54,673 nucleotides of DNA. Origin: Rhodospirillales bacterium (GTDB taxonomy: Bacteria > Pseudomonadota > Alphaproteobacteria > Acetobacterales > Acetobacteraceae). The stretch's first letter is position 1, and each line of letters opens with the position of its first letter. The position numbers and the translations under genes were made by a program. This document shows, piece after piece, positions 35,996 to 43,564 of the stretch. The notes under the pieces are model-generated. The model saw nothing but the letters and a program-made list of their open reading frames with translations, was not told where the DNA came from and made no database searches. The stretch is taken from assembly GCA_025359905.1 (NCBI GenBank), contig JANYDF010000145.1:1-54673 (forward strand), read 5' to 3'.

Positions 35996-36394
35996 TCAGA
36001 CGTTCGAATAGCGAACAATCTCAATTCGCGCTCTGAGGGCAATCTCAGCGACGATATCGCGTAAGCCAGGGTCGGCCGCCTCGGGCACGCAGGCGGCGAG
36101 GCTGGCCAAGCGGCTCAGGCAGGCAGCGTCTGGCGGGCCGGCCAGCAGATCGCGCTGCAGGGCGCTGAGTTGGGCAAGCAGATCATGGCCATGCCGCCGC
36201 GCCTCCCGGTCCTGCACAACGCCGCTGCCGGCTTCCTGTAACGCCAGCAGTCCGGACAAAGAAGTTTCAGCGACGGCGCCGCCCGCGGCAGCGGCCGGAC
36301 TGCCGCCGACACTAAAACCGCCGCTGCGGGCCGCCGGCCGCGCCGCCGCCGCACCCACTGGGCGGAACGCGCCGGTGCCTTGGATTGGAATCAT
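35996..36394 (-). CDS. fliX: Flagellar assembly regulator FliX
   Basis: 132 residues. FliX is a class II flagellar regulator restricted to alphaproteobacteria, which controls the sigma-54 activator FlbD. The short N-terminal MIPIQGTGAFRPVG, the low-complexity linker and the C-terminal helices (TSLSGLLALQEAGSG, RRHGHDLLAQLSALQRDLLAG) match the family. The start is the ATG at 36394; the longer frame enters the flgI promoter region. It is divergent from flgI, as in Caulobacter. Confidence 0.88.
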   Translation of the reverse strand: MIPIQGTGAFRPVGAAAARPAARSGGFSVGGSPAAAAGGAVAETSLSGLLALQEAGSGVVQDREARRHGHDLLAQLSALQRDLLAGPPDAACLSRLASLAACVPEAADPGLRDIVAEIALRARIEIVRYSNV

Positions 36395-36485
36395 TGTCCA
36401 CCCTCCTGGCCCGGCGGCATCTGCCGCCCGGCAAAATGTGCCGCCTGCGCCACCCCAATTCCGGGCGGCTCGCTGCCAATGCGGC

Positions 36486-36500
36486 TGGTACGGGCCTTGC
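36486..36500 (+). promoter_or_regulatory. Sigma-54-like promoter upstream of flgI
   Basis: TGGTACG, four bases, TTGC: one mismatch to the TGGCACG-N4-TTGC consensus, with the invariant GG and GC exactly 10 bases apart. Transcription would start near 36512, about 57 bases before the flgI ATG. P-ring operons next to fliX are sigma-54/FlbD dependent in Caulobacter, so the context supports the call. Confidence 0.6.
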
Positions 36501-36568
36501 GCTGATGCCCGCAAGCCGCCGGACCATCCGGCCGCAAAGCGAGACTGGACCCAAAGTCTTGACGAGCC

Positions 36569-37681
36569 ATGACACGCGATAGGGCAGGGTTGTTCAGCAT
36601 GCTGCTAGCGTTGGCGGCACTTGTTGGCAGCCCGGCGGCAGCACAGGTGCGGATCAAGGACATCGCCGATATCGAGGGTGTCCGCATCAACCAGTTGGTC
36701 GGCTACGGCCTTGTGGTCGGGCTGAACGGCACCGGCGACAAGCTCGACTCGGCGGTGTTCACGCGTGAGACGCTGGTGGCGATGCTGGAGCGGTTGGGGG
36801 TAAACACCCGCGACCAGATCGCCAAGCTGCAAACCAAGAACGTCGCGGCGGTGATGGTGACCGCAGAGTTGCCCGCCTTCGCCCGGCTGGGCAGCCGGAT
36901 CGATATTTCGCTCTCAGCGCTGGGCGATGCCACAAATTTGACCGGCGGCACGCTGCTGGTAACCCCGCTGCTGGCTGCCGATGGGCAGGTCTACGGCGTG
37001 GCGCAAGGCGCGCTCGCCACCGGCGCCATCGCCGCCAAGGGCAATGCCGGATCGGTCACGCGCGGCGTGCCGACCGCAGGGCGCATCGCCAACGGCGCCA
37101 CGGTGGAGCGCGAAGTGCCGTACGCGCTCGGTTCGAAACCCAATCTGCATCTGGCATTGCGCAATCCAGATCTGACGACGGCGCAGCGCATCGCCGACGG
37201 TATCAACCAGTCGCTCGGCGCACCGGCGGCGCACGCGCTCGATCCCGGCACGGTGCAACTCGACCTGACCGGGCGCGACGTGGTCGCCTCGCTCACGCGT
37301 ATTGGCGATTTGCGGGTCGAGCCGGACAGTGCTGCGGTGGTAATCGTGGAGGAAGCCAGCGGAACGGTGGTGATGGGGGCCAATGTGCGGGTCAGCACGG
37401 TCGCCATCGCACAGGGCAACTTGACAATCCGCGTGACCGAAACGCCGGAAGTGAGCCAGCCCGGCGCGCTCTCCGGCGGCAGCACCGCCGTGGTGGACCG
37501 CACCAAGCTGCAAATCGACGACGGCCACGACAAGAAACTCGGCATCGTGCGCGCCAACGTCACGCTGCGCGACTTGGTGGCCAGCCTGAATGCGCTCGGC
37601 GTCGGGCCGCGCGATCTGATCAGCATCCTGCAATCGATCAAGGCAGCCGGTGCGCTGCAAGCCGATTTGCAGGTGCGTTGA
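36569..37681 (+). CDS. flgI: Flagellar P-ring protein FlgI
   Basis: 370-residue periplasmic protein forming the P ring around the flagellar rod. Signal peptide about 1-25 (MLLALAALVGSPAAAQ). The mature start VRIKDIADIEGVRINQLVGY and the block LVGYGLVVGLNGTGDKLDSA are diagnostic. The C-terminal ALGVGPRDLISILQSIKAAG is also conserved. It is followed by flgJ and a FlgN-like gene, with 13-bp and 1-bp overlapping spacings. Confidence 0.97.
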   Translation: MTRDRAGLFSMLLALAALVGSPAAAQVRIKDIADIEGVRINQLVGYGLVVGLNGTGDKLDSAVFTRETLVAMLERLGVNTRDQIAKLQTKNVAAVMVTAELPAFARLGSRIDISLSALGDATNLTGGTLLVTPLLAADGQVYGVAQGALATGAIAAKGNAGSVTRGVPTAGRIANGATVEREVPYALGSKPNLHLALRNPDLTTAQRIADGINQSLGAPAAHALDPGTVQLDLTGRDVVASLTRIGDLRVEPDSAAVVIVEEASGTVVMGANVRVSTVAIAQGNLTIRVTETPEVSQPGALSGGSTAVVDRTKLQIDDGHDKKLGIVRANVTLRDLVASLNALGVGPRDLISILQSIKAAGALQADLQVR

Positions 37682-37694
37682 GGGGAACAACCGC

Positions 37695-37952
37695 ATGACC
37701 GGCAGTATCCTGAGCGCCCACGGCCCAGCCCAGGCGGCGCAAGCGTTCGAGGCCAACGTGATCGGCGAGTTGCTCAAGCCGATGTTCGCCACCGTGGACA
37801 GTGCGCACGGCCCAATGGGCGGCGGCGACGGCGAATCGACTTGGCGGCCGCTGCTGACCGAGGAGATCGGCAAGCATATCGCGGCGCATGGCGGCATCGG
37901 GCTGGCATCCCAGGTGCTGCGGCAAATGTTGCAGATGCAGGAGGCCGCTTGA
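37695..37952 (+). CDS. flgJ: Rod-binding protein (FlgJ N-terminal type)
   Basis: 85 residues, matching only the rod-binding N-terminal domain of enteric FlgJ; the muramidase domain is absent, as is usual in alphaproteobacteria. AAQAFEANVIGELLKPMFAT and IGKHIAAHGGIGLASQVLRQ are the family's two helices. The ATG at 37695 gives the normal start. The stop codon shares one base with the next start (TGATG). Confidence 0.9.
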   Translation: MTGSILSAHGPAQAAQAFEANVIGELLKPMFATVDSAHGPMGGGDGESTWRPLLTEEIGKHIAAHGGIGLASQVLRQMLQMQEAA

Positions 37953-38353
37953 TGGAACACGGCCTGATCGAAGCCGCTGAAGCGCTGGCCGAGGCGCTGG
38001 CGGAAGAAAATGCAGCGCTGACCGCGCTCGATCTGGCCAGGGCGGCCGGGATGCTGGCGCGCAAATCGGCGGCGGCGGCAGCGTTCGCGGCGGCGGTGGA
38101 ACGGGCGCGCCATGCGGGCGGGCTGTTGGCGGATCAGCAACGCAGCGCAGCGCTCGCCGGCACGCGGCTGCGCGAACTGGGCGCGGAAAATCGGCGATTG
38201 CTCGAACATGGCCTGCATCTGCAAGGCCGCGTGCTGGCCGCAATTGCCAAGGCGTTGCCGAAAGCCACCGGCGGGCCGCCGCGTTATGGCGCCAGCGGCA
38301 GCCTGACCCAGGCACGGCGGGTGCAGCCAATCACGCTATCCGCCCGCGCCTAA
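37952..38353 (+). CDS. FlgN-like flagellar chaperone
   Basis: 133 residues, almost entirely helical and Ala/Leu rich (LAEALAEENAALTALDLARA, then GTRLRELGAENRRLLEHGLH). The C-terminal tail RYGASGSLTQARRVQPITL is the kind of short motif seen in alphaproteobacterial FlgN-like proteins. FlgN family members chaperone the hook-filament junction proteins FlgK and FlgL. Its position after flgI-flgJ supports a flagellar role. Confidence 0.75.
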   Translation: MEHGLIEAAEALAEALAEENAALTALDLARAAGMLARKSAAAAAFAAAVERARHAGGLLADQQRSAALAGTRLRELGAENRRLLEHGLHLQGRVLAAIAKALPKATGGPPRYGASGSLTQARRVQPITLSARA

Positions 38354-38386
38354 CGCTGCTTTCTGCTACCCGCCACGCTGGCCAGC

Positions 38387-39184
38387 ATGGTAGTGCGCCA
38401 TGCGATGGCATTGGCCGCTCCCGAAACGCTCAGCGACGATACGTGGCAACGGCTGCTCGCCCGCCGGGCGGACGCGGCAGCCGCATCGGCGTTGTACGGG
38501 CCGCTGCTGCAACCCCCCACAGCACCGGATGGCTGCTTCGTGCTGGGCCGCATCGCGCAAACCCTCGACGGGCGGATCGCCACGCCGAGCGGCACCAGCT
38601 TCTGGATCAGCGGCGCAGCCGATGTGCTGCACACCCACCGGCTGCGCGCCCTGTTCGACGCCATCGTGATCGGCGGCGGCACCGTACAAACCGATGACCC
38701 GCTGCTGACCACCCGCCATTGCCCCGGCCCATCGCCGGTGCGCGTGGTGCTGGACACCGAACGCCGGGCCAGTGCTGGGCGGCAGGTGTTTCAGGATGGC
38801 CCTGAGACCCTGTTGCTGTGCGCCACCGATTGCAATGGACCGGACCGGCATGGCCAAGCTGCGGTGGTGCGGCTGCCGCGCGCGCCGGGCGGCGGCCTCG
38901 ACATCGCCGCCGTCATCGCGGCACTGGCGGCGCGCGGACTGCGGCGGATTTTTGTCGAGGGCGGCGGCGTCACCATGTCGCGCTTCCTCGCCGCCGGGGC
39001 GCTGGACCGGCTGCATGTGACGGTGGCGCCGCTGCTGCTCGGCTCCGGAATTCCGGGCTTCACGCTGCCCTGCCCGGACAGCCCGGACGGCGGCATGCGG
39101 CTGCAATGGACGCTGCACAAACTGGGCGAGGACGTGCTGTTCGACATTCCGCTGCACCGCGCTAGGCCACCCGCGTGCCTATGA
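38387..39184 (+). CDS. RibD C-terminal-type (pyrimidine/dihydrofolate) reductase
   Basis: 265 residues with the DHFR-like RibD C-terminal fold but without the N-terminal deaminase of RibD. Key blocks: CFVLGRIAQTLDGRIATPSG, HTHRLRALFDAIVIGGGTVQ, TDDPLLTTR, RRIFVEGGGVTMSRFLAAG and LHVTVAPLLLGSG. Relatives reduce the ribosyl side chain of a diaminopyrimidinone in riboflavin synthesis or act on pterins. The gene begins an overlapping operon with an MDR dehydrogenase, a PTPS-like protein and a glycosyltransferase, which argues for a specialised pathway rather than ordinary riboflavin synthesis. Confidence 0.85.
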   Translation: MVVRHAMALAAPETLSDDTWQRLLARRADAAAASALYGPLLQPPTAPDGCFVLGRIAQTLDGRIATPSGTSFWISGAADVLHTHRLRALFDAIVIGGGTVQTDDPLLTTRHCPGPSPVRVVLDTERRASAGRQVFQDGPETLLLCATDCNGPDRHGQAAVVRLPRAPGGGLDIAAVIAALAARGLRRIFVEGGGVTMSRFLAAGALDRLHVTVAPLLLGSGIPGFTLPCPDSPDGGMRLQWTLHKLGEDVLFDIPLHRARPPACL

Positions 39185-40143
39185 GCGATGCCCTCGCCTT
39201 TTGGACCATCGCCCCGGGCGTTGGCGAACATCGCCGTGAACGCCTGGGCGAACCGGGACCGGACGAAACCCTGGTGCGCACGCTGGCCAGCGGCATTTCG
39301 CGCGGTACCGAGGCAACCGTGTTCGCCGGGCGGGTGCCGCCGAGCCAGTACGCGGCGATGCGCGCGCCGCTGATGGCAGGCGACTTTCCGTTTCCGGTCA
39401 AATACGGCTACGCGGCAGTGGGCGTGACCCCGGACGATACGCGCGTGTTCGTGCTGCACCCTCACCAGGACTGCTTTATTGCGCCTGCCGCGATGTGCGT
39501 TCCGGTGCCGGACAGGGTGCCCACGCACCGCGCGGTGCTCGCCGCCAACATGGAAACCGCGCTGAACATCGTCTGGGACGCGGCAGCTTTGCCCGGCGAG
39601 CGGATCATGGTGATCGGTGCCGGCGTGGTCGGTTTGCTGACCGCCGCATTGCTCGCGCGCATTCCGGCCACACGGGTGACGGTGGTGGATATCGACGCCA
39701 GCCGGGCCGCGCACGCCGCACGGTTCGGCTGCATGTTCGCTGAACCGGACGATGCCCCCGCCGGGCAGGAATTGCTCGTGCACACATCCGCCAGCGAGGC
39801 CGGATTGCGGCTGGCACTGGATCGCGCGGCGTTCGAGGCGCGCATTGTCGAAGCCAGTTGGTTCGCCGATCGCTGGCCTTCCCTGCCGCTCGGCGAGGCG
39901 TTTCATCCCAAGCGCCTGCGCTTGCTGTCCTCGCAGGTCGGCAGCATCGCCCCTGCCATGCGCGGGCGGCGCAGCTACGCCGAGCGGCTGGCACTTGCCT
40001 TGTCGCTGCTGGAAGATCCGCTGTTCGACACGATGTTGGAACCGCCGGCCGATTTCGCCGATTTGCCGCAAGCCATGCCACGCTTGTTGCAGGGCGGCCT
40101 GTGCCACGTTGTTAATTATGGGAGCCGCCCGTGTTCAGCCTGA
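39181..40143 (+). CDS. MDR-superfamily dehydrogenase lacking the zinc site (BchC-like)
   Basis: 320 residues. The Rossmann motif RIMVIGAGVVGLLTAALLAR and the acidic VVDIDASRAA indicate NAD binding. The normal catalytic zinc segment is replaced by ASGISRGTEATVFAGRVP, where the zinc Cys is Ser; the same substitution is seen in BchC-like proteins. A likely substrate pocket contains KYGYAAVGV. The ATG overlaps the previous stop (ATGA); a GTG at 39175 is the alternative. The substrate is unknown, but the operon points to a pterin or pyrimidine derivative. Confidence 0.8.
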   Translation: MSDALAFWTIAPGVGEHRRERLGEPGPDETLVRTLASGISRGTEATVFAGRVPPSQYAAMRAPLMAGDFPFPVKYGYAAVGVTPDDTRVFVLHPHQDCFIAPAAMCVPVPDRVPTHRAVLAANMETALNIVWDAAALPGERIMVIGAGVVGLLTAALLARIPATRVTVVDIDASRAAHAARFGCMFAEPDDAPAGQELLVHTSASEAGLRLALDRAAFEARIVEASWFADRWPSLPLGEAFHPKRLRLLSSQVGSIAPAMRGRRSYAERLALALSLLEDPLFDTMLEPPADFADLPQAMPRLLQGGLCHVVNYGSRPCSA

Positions 40144-40532
40144 CCGTTTGCGACCACATCATGATCGCGCACAGCTTTCGCGGCGCCGAGTTCGGCCCGG
40201 CGCAGAAGCTGCACGGCGCCACCTTCGTTGTAGAAGCCGAATTCCGGGCGCCGAAACTGGATCACCTCAATCTGCTGATCGACATCGGACTGGCGAAGGT
40301 CGAGCTGCGGCGGATTCTCGATGCGGTGGACTACAACAACCTCGACGAACTGCCCGCGCTGGCCGGGCAGAACACCACCACCGAATTCATGGCGCACCAC
40401 ATCTTTGGCCAGCTTGCCGCCGCCTGCGCGAATGGCACGCTGGGCGATGGCGGCAAGGATGTCACCGGCATCAAGGTGCTGCTGCGCGAAAGCCCGCTGG
40501 CGTGGGCCGCTTACGAAGGAACCGTCGGCTGA
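40131..40532 (+). CDS. 6-pyruvoyltetrahydropterin synthase-like protein with altered active site
   Basis: 133 residues with the T-fold of PTPS/QueD. The first metal His is in HIMIAHSFRG. The second site is changed: GPAQKLHGATF has Ala30 in place of the second His of HGH and Ala24 in place of the catalytic Cys of QueD. The D-H-H stretch is replaced by DYNNLD, while LLRES keeps the C-terminal Glu. It is therefore unlikely to do the QueD reaction and may bind or isomerise a related pterin. Start: a GTG at 40131, 13 bases inside the MDR gene. Confidence 0.82.
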   Translation: MFSLTVCDHIMIAHSFRGAEFGPAQKLHGATFVVEAEFRAPKLDHLNLLIDIGLAKVELRRILDAVDYNNLDELPALAGQNTTTEFMAHHIFGQLAAACANGTLGDGGKDVTGIKVLLRESPLAWAAYEGTVG

Positions 40533-41566
40533 TGGATATCGCGTTGCTGGTGCCGGGACCGTTCGACACGGTGTCCGGCGGCTACGGCTACGACCGCGCC
40601 ATTGTCGCGGGGCTGCGCGCCTCCGGTCACGCCGTCGATGTGCTGGAACTCGACGGCCGCCATCCGCTGGCCGACGATGCGGCGCACGCATCCGCCGCCG
40701 CCGCCTGGGCGCGGTTGGGGCCGGATACGCTGCCGGTGATCGACGGTTTGTGCCTGCCCGCCTTCGCACCGCTGGCCAATGCGCTGGCCGCACGGCGCAC
40801 CGCCGGATTAATCCATCATCCGACCGCGCTGGAAACCGGCCACGACGAAGCGACGCGCGAATCGTTGCGCGTGACCGAGCGGCGTTTGATGCCGTTGCTC
40901 AGCCGCGTGATTGTCACCAGCCAGCCAACCGGCGAACGGCTGGCCGCCGAATTCGGCGTCAATCCGGCGCGCATCGTCTGCGTCGAGCCGGGTACCAACG
41001 CGGCAGCCCGCAGCACTGGCTCCGGCGGGCCCGGCTGCGAAATTCTGGCGATTGGCGTCATCACGCCGCGCAAAGGCCACGATGTATTGCTGCGTGCGCT
41101 GGCGATGTTGCCCGATCTGGACTGGCATTTGACCCTGGTGGGCGGGCCGCGCGACTCGGTGCACGCGCATTCGCTGGAAGCCCTGGCCAGCGAACTCGGC
41201 ATAGCCCGGCGCGTGACTTTCGCGGGCGAGCAGGTCGATGCCGCATTGGAGCGGCTATGGCAGGGCGCCGATATCTTCGCGCTCGCCTCGCATTACGAAG
41301 GCTACGGCATGGCGCTGGCCGAAGCGGTCAAGCGCGGTTTGCCGGTGGCCGTGACCAACACCGGCGCCGCCGGCACGCTGGTGGCGCCGGAGACCGGCGT
41401 GGTTTGCCCGCCCGGCGATGTCGGCATGTTGGGCCGGGCGATGCGGCGGGTGATCTACGACACTGCGCTGCGCGCCGAGATGGCTGAGGCGGCGTGGCAG
41501 TTCGGCCGCGCATTGCCGGATTGGACAGCACAAGGCCACGCCTTCGCGGCGGCGCTGCATACCTAG
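40532..41566 (+). CDS. Glycosyltransferase family 4
   Basis: 344 residues with two Rossmann-like halves. The N-terminal acceptor domain contains VPGPFDTVSGGYGYDRAIVA, and the C-terminal donor domain contains ILAIGVITPRKGHDVLLRAL and the E-x7-E region ALASHYEGYGMALAEAVKRG (GT-B retaining signature). The start codon shares one base with the PTPS-like stop. In this context a small-molecule acceptor such as a reduced pterin is plausible, by analogy with known pterin glucosyltransferases; a lipid or polysaccharide acceptor is the alternative. Confidence 0.87.
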   Translation: MDIALLVPGPFDTVSGGYGYDRAIVAGLRASGHAVDVLELDGRHPLADDAAHASAAAAWARLGPDTLPVIDGLCLPAFAPLANALAARRTAGLIHHPTALETGHDEATRESLRVTERRLMPLLSRVIVTSQPTGERLAAEFGVNPARIVCVEPGTNAAARSTGSGGPGCEILAIGVITPRKGHDVLLRALAMLPDLDWHLTLVGGPRDSVHAHSLEALASELGIARRVTFAGEQVDAALERLWQGADIFALASHYEGYGMALAEAVKRGLPVAVTNTGAAGTLVAPETGVVCPPGDVGMLGRAMRRVIYDTALRAEMAEAAWQFGRALPDWTAQGHAFAAALHT

Positions 41567-41629
41567 GCGCACTTGCCAGCGGCGCGCGGCATCGCGACAG
41601 TCGCCACGGAAAACGGGAGGACGAACAAC

Positions 41630-42904
41630 ATGGCTCTGCTCGGCTGCATCGCCGACGATTTCACCGGCGCCACCGATCTCGCCGCCATGCTGGTCAAGGG
41701 CGGTATGCGCACCGTGCAAGTGATCGGCGTGCCAGCGCCCGGCGACGCGCCGCCGGATGCCGACGCCATCGTGGTCGCGCTGAAGTCGCGTACCGCGCCG
41801 GTTGCTCAAGCGGTCCAGGAAAGTCTGGCAGCACTGGAATGGCTGCGCGCCGCCGGTTGCCGCCAGTTCTTCTTCAAGTATTGCTCGACCTTCGACAGCA
41901 CCGAGGCCGGCAACATCGGCCCGGTCGCCGATGCGCTGGTGGCGGCACTGGACTGCGGCTTCGCGCTCGCCTGCCCGGCGTTCCCGGCGAATAATCGCAG
42001 CGTGTTTCAGGGCCATCTGTTCGTCGGCGGTGCGCTGCTGAACGAGAGCGGGATGGAGAAGCATCCGTTGACCCCGATGACCGATGCCAATCTGGTGCGC
42101 GTGCTGTCGCGCCAGACCAGCGGCACGGTCGGGCTGGTGCCGTACGCCACGGTCGAGCGCGGCGCCGGGGCAATCCGCGATGCGATGACGGCGCTGAAGG
42201 AACAGGGCCGCCGTTACGCCATCGCCGATGCGGTTAGCAACGCGCATTTGTACGACATCGGCGCGGCAGCGGCGTCGCATGCGTTGCTGACCGGCGGCTC
42301 GGGTGTCGCCATCGGCTTGCCGGAAAACTTCCGCGCTGCCGGGTTGCTGGACGTGCAAACCGATCCCGGCGCGCTGCCCGATGCCGCCGGCCACGCAGCG
42401 GTGCTGGCCGGGTCGTGCTCACGCGCCACGCTGTTCCAAATCGCCACCGCGAAAGCGCATGTGCCGGTGCTGGAACTCGACCCGCTGGCGACACCGGACG
42501 CAGGCGCTCTCGCGGCGCAGGCGATAGCGTGGATGGACGGCAAACTTGGCGCGGCGCCCATCGTGATTGCCGCGTCGGGCACGCCGGAGAAAGTTGCCGC
42601 GTTGCAGCAGCAGCTTGGCCGCGATGCCGCCGGTGCGCTGGTGGAACATGCGCTCGCCGATATCGCCGAAGCCCTGGTGGCGCGCGGCGTGCGGCGATTG
42701 ATCGTGGCGGGCGGCGAGACCTCCGGCGCGGCGGTCACGCGGCTCGGCGTGCATCGCCTGCGCATTGGCCGCGAGATCGACCCAGGCGTGCCGTGGACCT
42801 ATGCCGAGGGCAGCGGCGCGCCGCTGTTGCTGGCGCTGAAAAGCGGCAACTTCGGCGCCAGTGATTTCTTCCTGAAAGCCTTTGCCATGCTGGGGGATGC
42901 ATGA
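41630..42904 (+). CDS. otnK: 3-oxo-tetronate kinase
   Basis: Four-carbon acid sugar kinase of 424 residues (DUF1537 family), phosphorylating 3-oxo-tetronate. Features: the opening LLGCIADDFTGATDLAAMLV, FKYCSTFDSTEAGNIGPVAD, CPAFPANNRSVFQGHLFVGG and the nucleotide-binding VAGGETSGAAVTRLGV. Start: the ATG at 41630 with GGGAGG 12 bases upstream. It overlaps otnC by four bases. The dehydrogenase and isomerase genes often found with it are not in view. Confidence 0.93.
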   Translation: MALLGCIADDFTGATDLAAMLVKGGMRTVQVIGVPAPGDAPPDADAIVVALKSRTAPVAQAVQESLAALEWLRAAGCRQFFFKYCSTFDSTEAGNIGPVADALVAALDCGFALACPAFPANNRSVFQGHLFVGGALLNESGMEKHPLTPMTDANLVRVLSRQTSGTVGLVPYATVERGAGAIRDAMTALKEQGRRYAIADAVSNAHLYDIGAAAASHALLTGGSGVAIGLPENFRAAGLLDVQTDPGALPDAAGHAAVLAGSCSRATLFQIATAKAHVPVLELDPLATPDAGALAAQAIAWMDGKLGAAPIVIAASGTPEKVAALQQQLGRDAAGALVEHALADIAEALVARGVRRLIVAGGETSGAAVTRLGVHRLRIGREIDPGVPWTYAEGSGAPLLLALKSGNFGASDFFLKAFAMLGDA

Positions 42905-43533
42905 CCGAAACCGAAACCCGCGACCTGCTGGTGAAGCTGTCGGCCAGCCTGTTCGCGCGCGGCTTTTCCGTCGGCAGTGCTGGCAATATCAGCGTGCGGC
43001 TGGATGACGGCTACCTGATCACGCCGACCAACTCGTCGCTCGGACGGCTCGACCCGGCGCGATTGTCGAAACTGGATGCGACCTTCGCGCATCTCAGCGG
43101 CGACAAGCCGTCGAAGGAAGTGTTCATGCACCGCGCGTTCTACACCGCGCGGGCCGATGCCGGGGCGGTGGTGCATCTGCATTCCACCATGGCAACCGCC
43201 GTGGCGTGCCTGCCGGATGTGGACACAGGCAATCCGATCCCGCCACTGACACCGTATTTCGTGATGCGGGTCGGCCGCACCATGCCCATCGTGCCGTATT
43301 ACCGGCCAGGCGATGCGGCGATGGAACCGGCGATCCACGCGGTCGCCGTGCATGCGCGCGCCGTGCTGCTGGCCAACCACGGGCCGGTCGTCGCGGGCAA
43401 GACCCTGACCGATGCAGTCTATGCCGCCGAAGAATTGGAAGAGGCCGCCAAGCTGTATCTGCTGCTGCGCGGCGCATCGCCACGCCTGCTGACGCCCGCT
43501 CAAGTGGACGACCTGCTCAGCACATTCGGCTGA
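42901..43533 (+). CDS. otnC: 3-oxo-tetronate 4-phosphate decarboxylase (class II aldolase fold)
   Basis: 210 residues with the class II aldolase/adducin fold. The zinc ligands are in VVHLHSTMATAVACL and LLANHGPVVAG; the substrate loop is FSVGSAGNISVRLDDGYLIT. Coupled to otnK, it should convert 3-oxo-tetronate 4-phosphate to dihydroxyacetone phosphate and CO2. The stop is 32 bp from the convergent histone-like gene. Confidence 0.92.
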   Translation: MTETETRDLLVKLSASLFARGFSVGSAGNISVRLDDGYLITPTNSSLGRLDPARLSKLDATFAHLSGDKPSKEVFMHRAFYTARADAGAVVHLHSTMATAVACLPDVDTGNPIPPLTPYFVMRVGRTMPIVPYYRPGDAAMEPAIHAVAVHARAVLLANHGPVVAGKTLTDAVYAAEELEEAAKLYLLLRGASPRLLTPAQVDDLLSTFG

Positions 43534-43564
43534 GCAGGTCTCCAGTCATCCAGGCAGCGCGCAA

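Noticed and set aside
36429-36445. Possible sigma-54 site facing fliX (GCAAAATGTGCC region)
   Set aside because: GG and GC are 8, not 10, bases apart, which is not tolerated by sigma-54.
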